The notes below the pieces were generated by a model. It saw nothing but the letters and a program-made list of their open reading frames with translations, ran no database searches and was not told the origin of the DNA. From Bacteroidetes bacterium ADurb.Bin013 (GTDB taxonomy: Bacteria; Bacteroidota; Bacteroidia; Bacteroidales; UBA932), in the NCBI GenBank assembly GCA_002071385.1, contig MWFB01000003.1, forward strand, positions 56,739-120,738: DNA of 64,000 nt, in the 5' to 3' direction. A program made the translations under genes and the position numbers. Shown here piece after piece: positions 55,694 to 64,000 of this stretch (position 1 is its first letter; each line of letters starts with the position of its first letter).

Positions 55694-58300
55694 TTACAGT
55701 TTCACTATATTTCTGGTGATTATTTCTCCTTTGATGTTTATGCTGACTGCATATACGCCCCCGCTTTGGGCCGTCATATCTATCTTTGCCGGCTGGAATG
55801 GGGATAAATCAAAAGTGCCCCTGAACACCCGGGCTCCGTTGGAAGATGTTATAGTGATTTCTGCCGGCGTTGTTTCTCCCGTTCTGATATTCAGGATATC
55901 TGTCACAGGATTCGGATAGAGGTCCACCGGCTGGTTCCCGTCACGGGTCAGCACAAGGATGTCAACACTGCAACTTGCTTTTAAAGCGTCAGTGGCAGTC
56001 ACGGTAATGGTGGCAAGTCCGTATTTTCTACCTGTCACATTGAGCAATCCGTCGCTGATTGTTCCGGTGGCAAAACCCTGGGGATTGAAAGTAACCGTGA
56101 ATTCCAGGATCTCTCCGTCGTCGTCTGTAATATAATCGGTCAATTTTAAAGTTTTGCCTGCCCCTGTCCTGTTAAAAATGATATTTTCCGGAGTCGCCAG
56201 TACCCTGGGGGTTGTGTTAGGCAGGATGGTATAATTGATCTGTATCTTTGCCTCCCCGCCATAAGGATCATTTACCTTCAGGGATACAACGTAGTCACCA
56301 GCTGGTGCAAGCTTTCCATCAAACCTCACAGTCACCAGGGTGTCCTTGAATCCTATGAACAGTTCAGGAGAGGCCGGTTCCACGGCTGCGGTAAGGGTGT
56401 GACCGTCAGGGTCAGAGATCCTGAATGAGAGTGTTTTTTCCTGATGGGCCTTGAGAACCAGTTGAGTGCCGTCAAGTGGTTCAATAAGAGGAGGGTTATT
56501 CGCTTCGGTTTGTGCGGTTATTGGTTCCGAGGCATCGGCCCGGTTTCCGGCAAAATCACATGCAGTGATTGTGAATATATAGGAGGTATTGAAATCCAGG
56601 CCTGAGATCTGGTGCGATACTATTTCTCCCGCCTCGTTGTTTCCTGTTCGCACATGGGACACCTGCAGGCTGTCCCCGGCAATGGAAGAAATCAATACTT
56701 CATACCTGTAAGCTTTGACATCGTCCTCGTCCCGTGGTACCAACCAGGTTAAAGTCATGTTGTTGGAATAGGCTACTGCGTCAATATCAGCCACTGCATC
56801 CGGAGGAATGGTGCTTAGCGAGGCAATGGAAGCGAATGCGTCAACCACACCACTTCCCATGATGCCTGCATATTGCGGGTAATAGCTGAAGATGACAGGA
56901 GATGCGTTTTGTTTAAGGATGCGTTTTAATTCCTCGTTTGTAAAGCCTGGTCCCCCCGCGTAAGAAACAACCAGGGCAGCCACACCGGATACCTGGGGGC
57001 ATGCCATGGATGTACCCTGCCGGAAGCCGTATTGGCCATTTTTCAAGGTACTGTAGATTTGACCCGATGAATAGTTTGCATCACCGCCCGGAGCGCTTAT
57101 GCTTACCCAGTCACCGTAATTGGAATAATAAGCCTTTTTATAATCCGGGGCAATAGCGGCCACAGAAAAGACTTTTTCATACATGGCGGGGTAGGATATA
57201 CTGGTGTTGTCGTTTCCGGCGGCAAAAACTACCAGACCGCCCGCCATGGGGCCTGTCTGGTTGCCGTTTTCATCATAGCCGGCATATGTTATGAAATAAT
57301 CTATGGCTTCTTTGGTGCTTTGGGGCAAATTGTTGCTCTCAACATAGCTCCAGCTGTTCTGGCATATAACGGCTCCGTTGTCTGCAGCGTATTTGATCCC
57401 TCCAGCCGCATCTCCCACGCTGTTATACTCATCCATGATCTGGCATATCATCATACGCACTCCCGTCTGAACACCATTTCCCCCGGCAATCCCGCATGCA
57501 CCTGTGGCGTTGTTATTGGTTGCCGCTACAATTCCGGCTACATGGGTCCCGTGGTCCTCTGCCCTGATGTATCCATTGTGGGTGATGAAATTTGCCCCAT
57601 TGATGTCATCCACTATGCCGTTGTTGTCATCGTCCACGCCCTCCACGCCGTTCAGTTCCGCCAGGTTGACCCATAAATTGTTCACCAGGTCGGGATGGGT
57701 TATTTCCACCCCGGTATCCACTATGGCTACTACAACCTGGTTGTCGCCCGTTGTATAATATTTCCAGACGTCTGTCACGTTGATGTCTGCCCCGGCAATA
57801 AAGTCGGAGTTGATGGACCCATCGTTGTACAGGTGCCATTGTTTTGAAAAATTGGGATCATTGAAGGGGAACAGGCCGGCAGAAGTTTCCTGGAGTTTTA
57901 TCCTGGGTATGTATTCCACCAGCTGCACTCCGTCAAGTTCCAACAAACTGATGGCTGTTTTCGTCAGCGGCCTGTTCTGATCAAAGGTGACGGTATACCA
58001 CAAATGAAGGCCCGCTTCCCTTGTCCTGGCTTCGAACTTTCCGGCATAAGGAAAAACGCGGCGGACAGAACGGACTTCCAGTCCTGCAAAGACTTGTTCT
58101 GCAGCTGATTTGCTTAAAAGCTCTGCCATCCGGGGGGTGACTTTTATTCGGGCAATTCCCGGATAAACATGGGCGGTATCCTGCAATCGCACATTGTTCT
58201 GGTCGCCTGGTTGCGGACAGGTGGCCCTTTTCTCACATCCGGCAATAAGCAAACCAAGGATCAGAAACCAATATAGAGTATTTTTCATAGGAAGTTTCAT
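55694..58300 (-). CDS. S8 subtilisin-like protease with T9SS C-terminal domain
   Basis: An 868-residue secreted protease. The S8 triad is Asp in AIVDTGVEITHPD (about 194), His in DHGTHVAG (about 251) and Ser in GTSMACPQVSG (about 430). A fibronectin type III domain (about 500-600) and cadherin-like strands follow. The end is a type A T9SS sorting domain, from VDLYPNPVTDILNI to GEIITRNIVKL. The N-terminal signal ends in LLIAGC, a lipobox, which is unusual for a T9SS cargo. I chose ATG 58300 because it lies 7 bases after the -7 box; ATG 58288 is an alternative. A PorV/PorQ-type gene follows after 7 bases. Confidence 0.9.
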   Translation of the reverse strand: MKLPMKNTLYWFLILGLLIAGCEKRATCPQPGDQNNVRLQDTAHVYPGIARIKVTPRMAELLSKSAAEQVFAGLEVRSVRRVFPYAGKFEARTREAGLHLWYTVTFDQNRPLTKTAISLLELDGVQLVEYIPRIKLQETSAGLFPFNDPNFSKQWHLYNDGSINSDFIAGADINVTDVWKYYTTGDNQVVVAIVDTGVEITHPDLVNNLWVNLAELNGVEGVDDDNNGIVDDINGANFITHNGYIRAEDHGTHVAGIVAATNNNATGACGIAGGNGVQTGVRMMICQIMDEYNSVGDAAGGIKYAADNGAVICQNSWSYVESNNLPQSTKEAIDYFITYAGYDENGNQTGPMAGGLVVFAAGNDNTSISYPAMYEKVFSVAAIAPDYKKAYYSNYGDWVSISAPGGDANYSSGQIYSTLKNGQYGFRQGTSMACPQVSGVAALVVSYAGGPGFTNEELKRILKQNASPVIFSYYPQYAGIMGSGVVDAFASIASLSTIPPDAVADIDAVAYSNNMTLTWLVPRDEDDVKAYRYEVLISSIAGDSLQVSHVRTGNNEAGEIVSHQISGLDFNTSYIFTITACDFAGNRADASEPITAQTEANNPPLIEPLDGTQLVLKAHQEKTLSFRISDPDGHTLTAAVEPASPELFIGFKDTLVTVRFDGKLAPAGDYVVSLKVNDPYGGEAKIQINYTILPNTTPRVLATPENIIFNRTGAGKTLKLTDYITDDDGEILEFTVTFNPQGFATGTISDGLLNVTGRKYGLATITVTATDALKASCSVDILVLTRDGNQPVDLYPNPVTDILNIRTGETTPAEITITSSNGARVFRGTFDLSPFQPAKIDMTAQSGGVYAVSINIKGEIITRNIVKL

Positions 58301-58307
58301 TACTATG

Positions 58308-58315
58308 CAAATATA
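58308..58315 (-). promoter_or_regulatory. -7 box of the subtilase gene (TATATTTG, 7 bases before ATG)
   Basis: TATATTTG on the minus strand ends seven bases before ATG 58300 and directly follows the terminator of the SusCD operon. Confidence 0.5.
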
Positions 58316-58317
58316 AG

Positions 58318-58345
58318 AAAAAGCCCCTTTTTCAAGAGGCTTTTT
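58318..58345 (-). terminator. Intrinsic terminator of the SusC/SusD operon
   Basis: On the minus strand, AAAAAGCCTCTT pairs with AAGGGGCTTTTT around a GAAA loop (one G-U pair), and the stem ends in five T. It lies 23 bases after the stop codon of the third gene. The A/T arms make it bidirectional in principle. Confidence 0.75.
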
Positions 58346-58368
58346 CAAATATTGAGCGCTATGCAAGA

Positions 58369-59271
58369 CTACAGAATGTCGTACAAGTCTGGTCCGCCCG
58401 GCAACGAAGCCCAGGAGAAGTTATCACTATTTGCCCATCCGCCTACTCCGTCAATATAGATGGCGGGACGGAACTGCACTACCTTATCCTGTATAAACTT
58501 GCATTTCAAAATCTGTGCAGCATAACTTGCTGATAATGCAGTAGGATAGTACCACTTGATGGGACTGGCAGCGTCACCTCCGTAGAGTAAGCCTGCATAC
58601 CAGTTGGTATCCCATTTAATGTACTTAACTGCAGGATCTCCACCTTCGGGAGTCGGAATAACCCAGAATTCAATATAAGAACTCGTGGGACCACCTATCC
58701 ATCCTTCCCACTCAGCTTCCAGGAGCAATGCCTTGGTATATGGCTGCATGATCCTCCAGCGCTCGAATCCTTCTGCCTGACGGAATTCTACTGTGGGAAT
58801 GCTGTACAGTGTCCAGCTATCATAGAACTGCCCGTTTCCGAGAGAAATCCAATTGTAAGCCAGGTTCACCTTTAGATCTATGGTACCAACCCCTCCTACG
58901 GAAACATCTTCTTCGCCAATGGTCAGTTTCAGGGTATAGACCAGACCAATGGCGGCTTGGTTTGTCAGGGATATCTGCAGGTCTGCAGCTCCTTGCCCGT
59001 CTTCAAAAGTCAAGGCAGAAGGGACTGTGAATACATTCGCAGAAGGTGTGGCAGCAATATTGACTGTAGCAGAACCTTCAGTAGTGCTCCTGAACACCTT
59101 TACGGAAAACACAGGATTGGTGGCAGGAAGGGTAAAGCTTCCAGCCTTGTTGATAAAGCTGTAGGCCGGACCATCCGGTTCATAGATTTGTGTGATTTGT
59201 TCTGTGTTGCACGATGCCAGAAAGACGGCTGACAGAGTAACTACGGCAAATATGTTAAGTAATTTTTTCAT
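58369..59271 (-). CDS. SusE/F-position lipoprotein with Calx-beta/DUF4843-like region
   Basis: A 300-residue lipoprotein; signal LNIFAVVTLSAVFLASC. The N-terminal half (about 40-130) is a beta-sandwich with FSVKVFRSTTEGSATVNI and SALTFEDGQGAADLQISL, like Calx-beta/DUF4843 domains. The C-terminal half has aromatic-rich strands (YNWISLGNGQFYDSW, EAEWEGWIGG) of unknown fold. It is the third gene of the SusC-SusD operon, 22 bases after susD, the place of surface glycan- or peptide-binding lipoproteins. The ligand is unknown. Confidence 0.8.
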   Translation of the reverse strand: MKKLLNIFAVVTLSAVFLASCNTEQITQIYEPDGPAYSFINKAGSFTLPATNPVFSVKVFRSTTEGSATVNIAATPSANVFTVPSALTFEDGQGAADLQISLTNQAAIGLVYTLKLTIGEEDVSVGGVGTIDLKVNLAYNWISLGNGQFYDSWTLYSIPTVEFRQAEGFERWRIMQPYTKALLLEAEWEGWIGGPTSSYIEFWVIPTPEGGDPAVKYIKWDTNWYAGLLYGGDAASPIKWYYPTALSASYAAQILKCKFIQDKVVQFRPAIYIDGVGGWANSDNFSWASLPGGPDLYDIL

Positions 59272-59293
59272 AGTAATAATTTTATGCTTTCAA

Positions 59294-60823
59294 TTAAACA
59301 CCATCATCCATAGGATTCTGATCAACAGACTGGTCTAAATTTTTATTGCCGTCAAACTCAGCCTGGGGTATGGTCAGCACCCATGCGTAGGAATTCGGAT
59401 TCTGGGTATTCCTACCGGTAATTAAAGCAGCTGTGGGCCATCCCATGGCGGTGGTTCTTGTGAAACCTTGTTTCAGTCTCCTGATGTCATAAATACGTCC
59501 ATACTCGCCCCAAAGCTCTATGCGGCGCTGAATTATGATCTCTTCCAGCAGGGATCCGGTCTCATCCGAGGTCAGGGCGCCAAGCGCGGTGCCGGATTTG
59601 TTGACGGTGTAGTCAGGGTCACGTTTTGCCATCAACTGCATCAGCAGGTCGCGTGCAGCCTGATCGTTTCCAAGGCGGCATTCAGCTTCTGCCTGGGTAA
59701 GGAGCATTTCTTCATTACGCATCCAGAGGTAGTCTCCGGTGTAAACTGTCATGTCCAGCCAACGGAATTTCACTTGCTGGTAAGCACCTGAGGGATGGTT
59801 GGGTTCCCACCATTTTCTGCGGATGTCATTGGGTCCCATTTTGGCATACAGTTCTTTGTTGATGCGTTTGAAGGCCGTGTTGCCGTAACCGGGCGACTTG
59901 GAATCCATGTGCATCAGGAAAGAAGCATAAATACTTGACTGGTCAGCAATGATCTCACAACCCCACATCACATTCTTGGGAGTCCTTAAGTTCATACCGG
60001 AGGTCAGGTCAGCTCCTTCGCCAATCTGCGTGCTTTTGCGTGCTTCAGCAGCAGCATCCCTGGCTTTGGTCCAGTTTTCCATGGTTAGGTATATGCGGGC
60101 AGCAATACCCTGGGCAACGTAATAGTCAATGTGTGACTTGTGCATTTGCGGTTTGGCATCTTTGAGCAGGGCAACACCCTTATCAATGTCAGCCACGATC
60201 TGGTCGTATACCTGCTGCACCGTGGCGCGTGGCTGCCCTTCTGTTCCTGCAGCGCTGGGTTCCGTGTACAAGGGAACACCCGGGTCGGATTCATGGCCCT
60301 TGTAAGTGCGGGCAAATGATTGTATCAGCATGAAGTAACTGTAGGCACGGATAACATAACCCGCCCCAATGACGTAATTCACGTCGCTGGGCAAACCTTC
60401 CATGGTTTCTTCTGCTGCTATGATATAGTTGGCATTGGCAACCCATTTGTAGTATGCACTCCATAAGTCATAGGGACGCCATGCTCCCGAAGTATAGCGG
60501 GATTTGACGTTATACGTGCAATCGTACCAAAACCAGCCGCTGCCTTGTCCGGACATGATGTGGTCTTCCCCCATCACATCTGCCATCAGGTTGTAGGCGG
60601 TGATCCCGAAGCACTGGTGTGTGTTGCCGGTAGTTGACCATCCGGGAGTATACATAGAACGGTATATACCGTTCAGGGGCACCATGGCAGCTGTTGCATT
60701 TGTGAACAGGCCGTCCCCGGAAACAGCGGTAGTCGGAGAAGTTTCCAGTGCATCCTTGGAGCAGGAAACAGTGGTTACAGCAACCGCTAACGTTATGATA
60801 AGAATACTATATAATTTTTTCAT
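59294..60823 (-). CDS. SusD/RagB-family nutrient-binding lipoprotein
   Basis: A 509-residue SusD-type protein, the surface lid that captures nutrients for the SusC channel. The signal YSILIITLAVAVTTVSC ends in a lipobox. TPR-like helices at about 80-330 contain the typical NAAMVPLNGIYRSMY, GAGYVIRAYSYFMLIQSFA and QVYDQIVADIDKGVALL stretches. The C-terminal SusD domain contains EMLLTQAEAECRLGN and RIELWGEYGRIYDIRRL. It follows SusC by 19 bases. The substrate is unknown. Confidence 0.93.
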   Translation of the reverse strand: MKKLYSILIITLAVAVTTVSCSKDALETSPTTAVSGDGLFTNATAAMVPLNGIYRSMYTPGWSTTGNTHQCFGITAYNLMADVMGEDHIMSGQGSGWFWYDCTYNVKSRYTSGAWRPYDLWSAYYKWVANANYIIAAEETMEGLPSDVNYVIGAGYVIRAYSYFMLIQSFARTYKGHESDPGVPLYTEPSAAGTEGQPRATVQQVYDQIVADIDKGVALLKDAKPQMHKSHIDYYVAQGIAARIYLTMENWTKARDAAAEARKSTQIGEGADLTSGMNLRTPKNVMWGCEIIADQSSIYASFLMHMDSKSPGYGNTAFKRINKELYAKMGPNDIRRKWWEPNHPSGAYQQVKFRWLDMTVYTGDYLWMRNEEMLLTQAEAECRLGNDQAARDLLMQLMAKRDPDYTVNKSGTALGALTSDETGSLLEEIIIQRRIELWGEYGRIYDIRRLKQGFTRTTAMGWPTAALITGRNTQNPNSYAWVLTIPQAEFDGNKNLDQSVDQNPMDDGV

Positions 60824-60842
60824 ATTCGTTTTCCTCCGTTAA

Positions 60843-63800
60843 TTAAAAGTTAAGATTAAGACCTATTGTGTATGTCTTGTTGGGAGAATATACATAGTCA
60901 GTAGAACCGGAGAAATTATACTGCGGGTCCATACCGTTAAGGTAATTGAACATGCTCATGTTGTCCAGGGTTACGTAAAGCCTGAGCAACGATACGCCAA
61001 GTTTCCTGGCAGCAGATGCGGGCAGGGTGTAACCCAGGGTGATGTTCTTGATGGCAAAGTAAGAAGCATCAATCAGGTAAGCATCGGATGCAGTGTATTT
61101 GGCGTTGATACCGGCACGGGGAACATCTGTCTTGTCACCGGGTTTCTGCCAGCGACGCAAGGCGTTAGAGCTCCAGGTATTTCCTGTGTACATGGGATTC
61201 ATGGCCCCAACGTACAGGGCGTCATACATTTGACCTCCTATGGAATAGGTAGTCATGATGCTCAGGTCAAGGCTGTTGAAGAATGTTAGTTCCATGCTGG
61301 CGCTACCATAGAGTTCGGGGATACGGCTTCCAAAGTACCATCTGCTGACGGCAGCCTTGGCATAGTCGGAACTGATGTAAGGATCAATGGGAACGTCGTT
61401 CTCGTCTTTTTCATCATATACCCAGTAGAGTCTTGCTCCTGTGGCGGGGTCCACACCGGCAGATTTTGCCATGTAGAATGTCCTGATGGGCAGCCCTTCC
61501 TTGTATATATAGTTCCCACTGACTATTTCAGGAGCGTCTTCTGTCAGTTCCAGGATTTTGTTCCGTACCCTGGATCCCATGAAGGTGACCCTCCATCCGA
61601 AGTTGCGGGTATCAATCAATTGAGCAGAAAGTGTCAATTCAAGCCCTTTGTTGACCATGGTTCCCACGTTGGCATCGTATCCGGTGAAACCGGTTGAAAG
61701 TGCCATGGGATAACTCAGCAACATGTCCGAGGTCAGACGGTTGAAGTATTCAAAACTCAGGTCCAAACGGCCCCCAAACAAGCGGGCATCCAGCCCGACG
61801 TTGAAGTTGGCATTCTTTTCCCACCTGAGCTCTTTGTTTTCCAGTGAAGATATCATGGCTCCGGTATAGCCTGCGTTAGGATAGCCAAGATCATAGAAAC
61901 TCTGCCATGCATATAAGGTTCCCAGGTCGTCATTACCTTGCACCCCATAACTTACCTTCAGGGCCAGGTTGTTGACCCAGGATACGTTCTGCATGAAATT
62001 CTCCTGGGAGATACGCCAGTTGGCACCAACAGACCAGAAATTACCCCAGCGGCTGTCTTTGTAGAAGCGCGATGTCCCGTCTGTACGGAAGGAAGCCGAG
62101 AAATAGTACCTATCCTTGAAGTTGTAATTCAAACGGGACAGGTAAGATTCGATCTTGTAATTATTGGAATAGGAGTCAGCATCGGCAATGGTTGTGCCGG
62201 GGCGAAGTTCCAGGATTCCGTCCACCAGGTTGGTCTTCTGGGCCGTCAGGTAGCTGTAGGTATAGCTGTAAAACTCGTGGCCGGCAAGCAGATCAACGGT
62301 ATGGTTGCCAAAGCTGCGGTTCCATGTCAACAGCTGGTTGAAGGTGAAGCTTAAGGTGCGGCCGTTGCTCTTGGTGAGCCGTCCGTTGGAGCTGGCGGCG
62401 TTCCCATGATACATATTATAGAATGTTGTATTGTTGGAGCTAACGTAGTCAAAGCCGAAGTTGGCCGTCAGCTTGATGCCTTTGAGCCATCCTGCCTTGT
62501 TCTGGTCCGATCCGATGGCCACGTAGGTACGGCCACTCACGTTATCGCCTGTATTAATGAACTTGTCATCATAAAGAGTACCCACACAGCTGAATTGGTT
62601 CAGGGAAGGACGGGTCACCCCGTAGTCAAGTTGTCTGTTTCCCAGTTCATCCAGCTGGTCCTGACCACTTAAGTCTTTAAGCCATACAGGGTAAATGGGG
62701 GCCATGAACTGGGCGCTGTACCAAACGTTGGCGTAGGCAGATCCTGTGTAACCCGATGAGTTGGATTTTGTCATGGATGCAGACAGGTTCAAGCCTGCCT
62801 TTACCCAGTCGTTCACCTGACTGTCCACGTTGGCACGACCGGAAAAGCGCTGGAAAGAAGTGGTTTTCAGAATACCGTTTTCATCCAGGAAACCGAGTGA
62901 CATCAGGGCTTTGGTCCTGGCGCTGCCACCGGCAACCGTTAACTGGTGTTCGTGGCGGAATGCATTCTGTTGTTCGATCTCGTCCATCCAGTTTTCATCC
63001 CATGCTGACACGGCATCTTCCCTTACCGCTCCGGTAGCCGGATCGATGACGGTTGCCCAAGTGTAATTCTTGAAGGGATTGTAAAGCTCTCCCCCCAGGG
63101 AATTCGACAGGTCATTCATGGCGTTCTGTGAGGCAACTTCCCACGGCTGACCGTTGTCGAATGCATATGCGTTGCGCAACGATTCATAAGTCATGGTCAC
63201 GAAGTCCCTTTGGCCTACCATATCATAACGTTTGAGGGCACGGTTGGATATACCGGCGCTGCCGTTATAGGTGATACTTACTTTTTCTGATGTTGCCTTT
63301 TTGGTGGTGATCATGATAACACCATTGGCGCCACGTGCACCGTACAGTGCTCCGGAGGAAGCATCTTTCAAAACGGTCATGCTTTCAATGTCAGCAGGGT
63401 TGATGGCATTGAGATTTCCATTGAAAGGGATTCCGTCCACAACATACAATGGGGTCTGGCTTGCATTGATAGATCCGTATCCGCGGATGATCACCGAGGC
63501 TCCCGAGCCGGGCTGTCCGGAACCGGACGTGGTGATAACACCGGTGGAAAGACCATCCAAAGCCTTGGTTACGTTAGAAACAACGCGTCTTGACAATTTC
63601 TGGCTGTCAACAACAGTTGCAGAACCTGTCAGGGATTCTTTCTTTGCTGTACCATAGGCGATCACAACAACGTCTTCCAGTGCAATAGCATCGGGATACA
63701 TGATAACATCAACAACCGCTCTGCCATTGATGTCCGCAACGACCGTCTGCATACCCACGAAAGTGAAACGAAGGGTATTGCTGCCAGCCGGAACGTTAAT

Positions 63801-63980
63801 AGAGTAGACACCATCCAGATTGGTTTGCGAGGTAATTGTTGTTCCCGCTACAACCACTGTCACATAGGGAATCGGAGCACCATCTTCCGAGGATGTCACC
63901 GTCCCGGTAACCCTCTGTTGGGCAAACAATGCTGTGAACCCCATTATGACTGACAAAGTCAATAAAAGGAATTTTTTCAT
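60843..63980 (-). CDS. SusC/RagA-family TonB-dependent outer-membrane transporter
   Basis: A 1045-residue TonB-linked importer. The signal peptide ends ALFAQ. A CarboxypepD_reg-like domain (VTGTVTSSEDGAPIPYVTV) comes next, then the plug domain with the SusC motif (ESLTGSATVV, TPLYVVDGIPFNG, SMTVLKDASSGALYGARGANG) and a large beta-barrel ending in TYTIGLNLNF. It is the first gene of the operon with SusD and the DUF4843-like lipoprotein. No hydrolase lies within the operon, but a secreted protease is the next gene downstream. The nearest functional model for such a combination is RagAB peptide uptake; this is inference. The promoter lies beyond the window edge. Confidence 0.94.
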   Translation of the reverse strand: MKKFLLLTLSVIMGFTALFAQQRVTGTVTSSEDGAPIPYVTVVVAGTTITSQTNLDGVYSINVPAGSNTLRFTFVGMQTVVADINGRAVVDVIMYPDAIALEDVVVIAYGTAKKESLTGSATVVDSQKLSRRVVSNVTKALDGLSTGVITTSGSGQPGSGASVIIRGYGSINASQTPLYVVDGIPFNGNLNAINPADIESMTVLKDASSGALYGARGANGVIMITTKKATSEKVSITYNGSAGISNRALKRYDMVGQRDFVTMTYESLRNAYAFDNGQPWEVASQNAMNDLSNSLGGELYNPFKNYTWATVIDPATGAVREDAVSAWDENWMDEIEQQNAFRHEHQLTVAGGSARTKALMSLGFLDENGILKTTSFQRFSGRANVDSQVNDWVKAGLNLSASMTKSNSSGYTGSAYANVWYSAQFMAPIYPVWLKDLSGQDQLDELGNRQLDYGVTRPSLNQFSCVGTLYDDKFINTGDNVSGRTYVAIGSDQNKAGWLKGIKLTANFGFDYVSSNNTTFYNMYHGNAASSNGRLTKSNGRTLSFTFNQLLTWNRSFGNHTVDLLAGHEFYSYTYSYLTAQKTNLVDGILELRPGTTIADADSYSNNYKIESYLSRLNYNFKDRYYFSASFRTDGTSRFYKDSRWGNFWSVGANWRISQENFMQNVSWVNNLALKVSYGVQGNDDLGTLYAWQSFYDLGYPNAGYTGAMISSLENKELRWEKNANFNVGLDARLFGGRLDLSFEYFNRLTSDMLLSYPMALSTGFTGYDANVGTMVNKGLELTLSAQLIDTRNFGWRVTFMGSRVRNKILELTEDAPEIVSGNYIYKEGLPIRTFYMAKSAGVDPATGARLYWVYDEKDENDVPIDPYISSDYAKAAVSRWYFGSRIPELYGSASMELTFFNSLDLSIMTTYSIGGQMYDALYVGAMNPMYTGNTWSSNALRRWQKPGDKTDVPRAGINAKYTASDAYLIDASYFAIKNITLGYTLPASAARKLGVSLLRLYVTLDNMSMFNYLNGMDPQYNFSGSTDYVYSPNKTYTIGLNLNF

Positions 63981-64000
63981 CTGTCTTTTTTTTAGGTTAG

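Noticed and set aside
60085..60315. Open frames opposite or out of phase with the SusD and SusC genes
   Set aside because: They lack family motifs and lie inside well-supported genes.

Overview
The window looks like part of a Bacteroidales (phylum Bacteroidota) chromosome. It carries a SusC/SusD pair, a subtilase with a type IX secretion C-terminal domain beside a PorV/PorQ-family protein, LytS/LytTR signalling, MenA, and a tmRNA whose tag reads GNNNYALAA (the Bacteroides tag is GETNYALAA). The promoter motif TAnnTTTG, the Bacteroidota -7 box, recurs in front of many genes. No rRNA, tRNA, insertion sequence, phage gene or CRISPR array is visible.

Layout. 1-3080: a hexuronate/2-keto-3-deoxygluconate (KDG) module (transporter, KDPG aldolase, KDG kinase) in which all three genes are broken. 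3096-6801: a membrane zinc peptidase diverging from an M16 lipoprotein protease. 6880-7013: a promoter, two hairpins and a terminator that look like a small RNA gene. 7055-9778: LytS kinase, LytTR regulator and MenA. 9770-15915 (minus): tmRNA, a lipoprotein, an AddB-like nuclease and a 7TM-HD phosphodiesterase, tightly packed. 15944-22164: LysE exporter, Lnt, a divergent UbiD-like protein, a tandem thioredoxin protein and CoaD. 22228-33012: housekeeping genes (ung, lon, a BamA-like protein, mutY, HU, a 29-residue basic protein, rng, glnS, yicC, a lipoprotein). 33031-37100: recG, yccF-like, pdxA, rnhA. 37033-43522: GH5, GH31 with a PA14 insert, and GH2, a set reminiscent of xyloglucan breakdown. 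43466-47900: pgi, gpsA, pncB, pncA. 47918-50750: a ROK kinase, MFS transporter and SIS-domain protein, probably a sugar cassette. 50769-54769: an outer-membrane protein, DsbD and an AGCS symporter. 54766-58300: the T9SS-type protease with its PorV/PorQ-like neighbour. 58369-63980: a SusC/SusD/lipoprotein uptake operon.

Two architectural features stand out. First, seven of the eight convergent gene pairs overlap at their 3' ends (by 4 to 68 bases), and stop/start overlaps are common within operons. Second, several genes have the -7 box only 4-7 bases before the start codon, which predicts leaderless mRNAs. No clearly novel defence or mobile system is present. The best leads are the decayed KDG module, the leaderless promoters, the candidate small RNA, and enzyme homologues with altered key motifs (UbiD-like, ROK, MutY).
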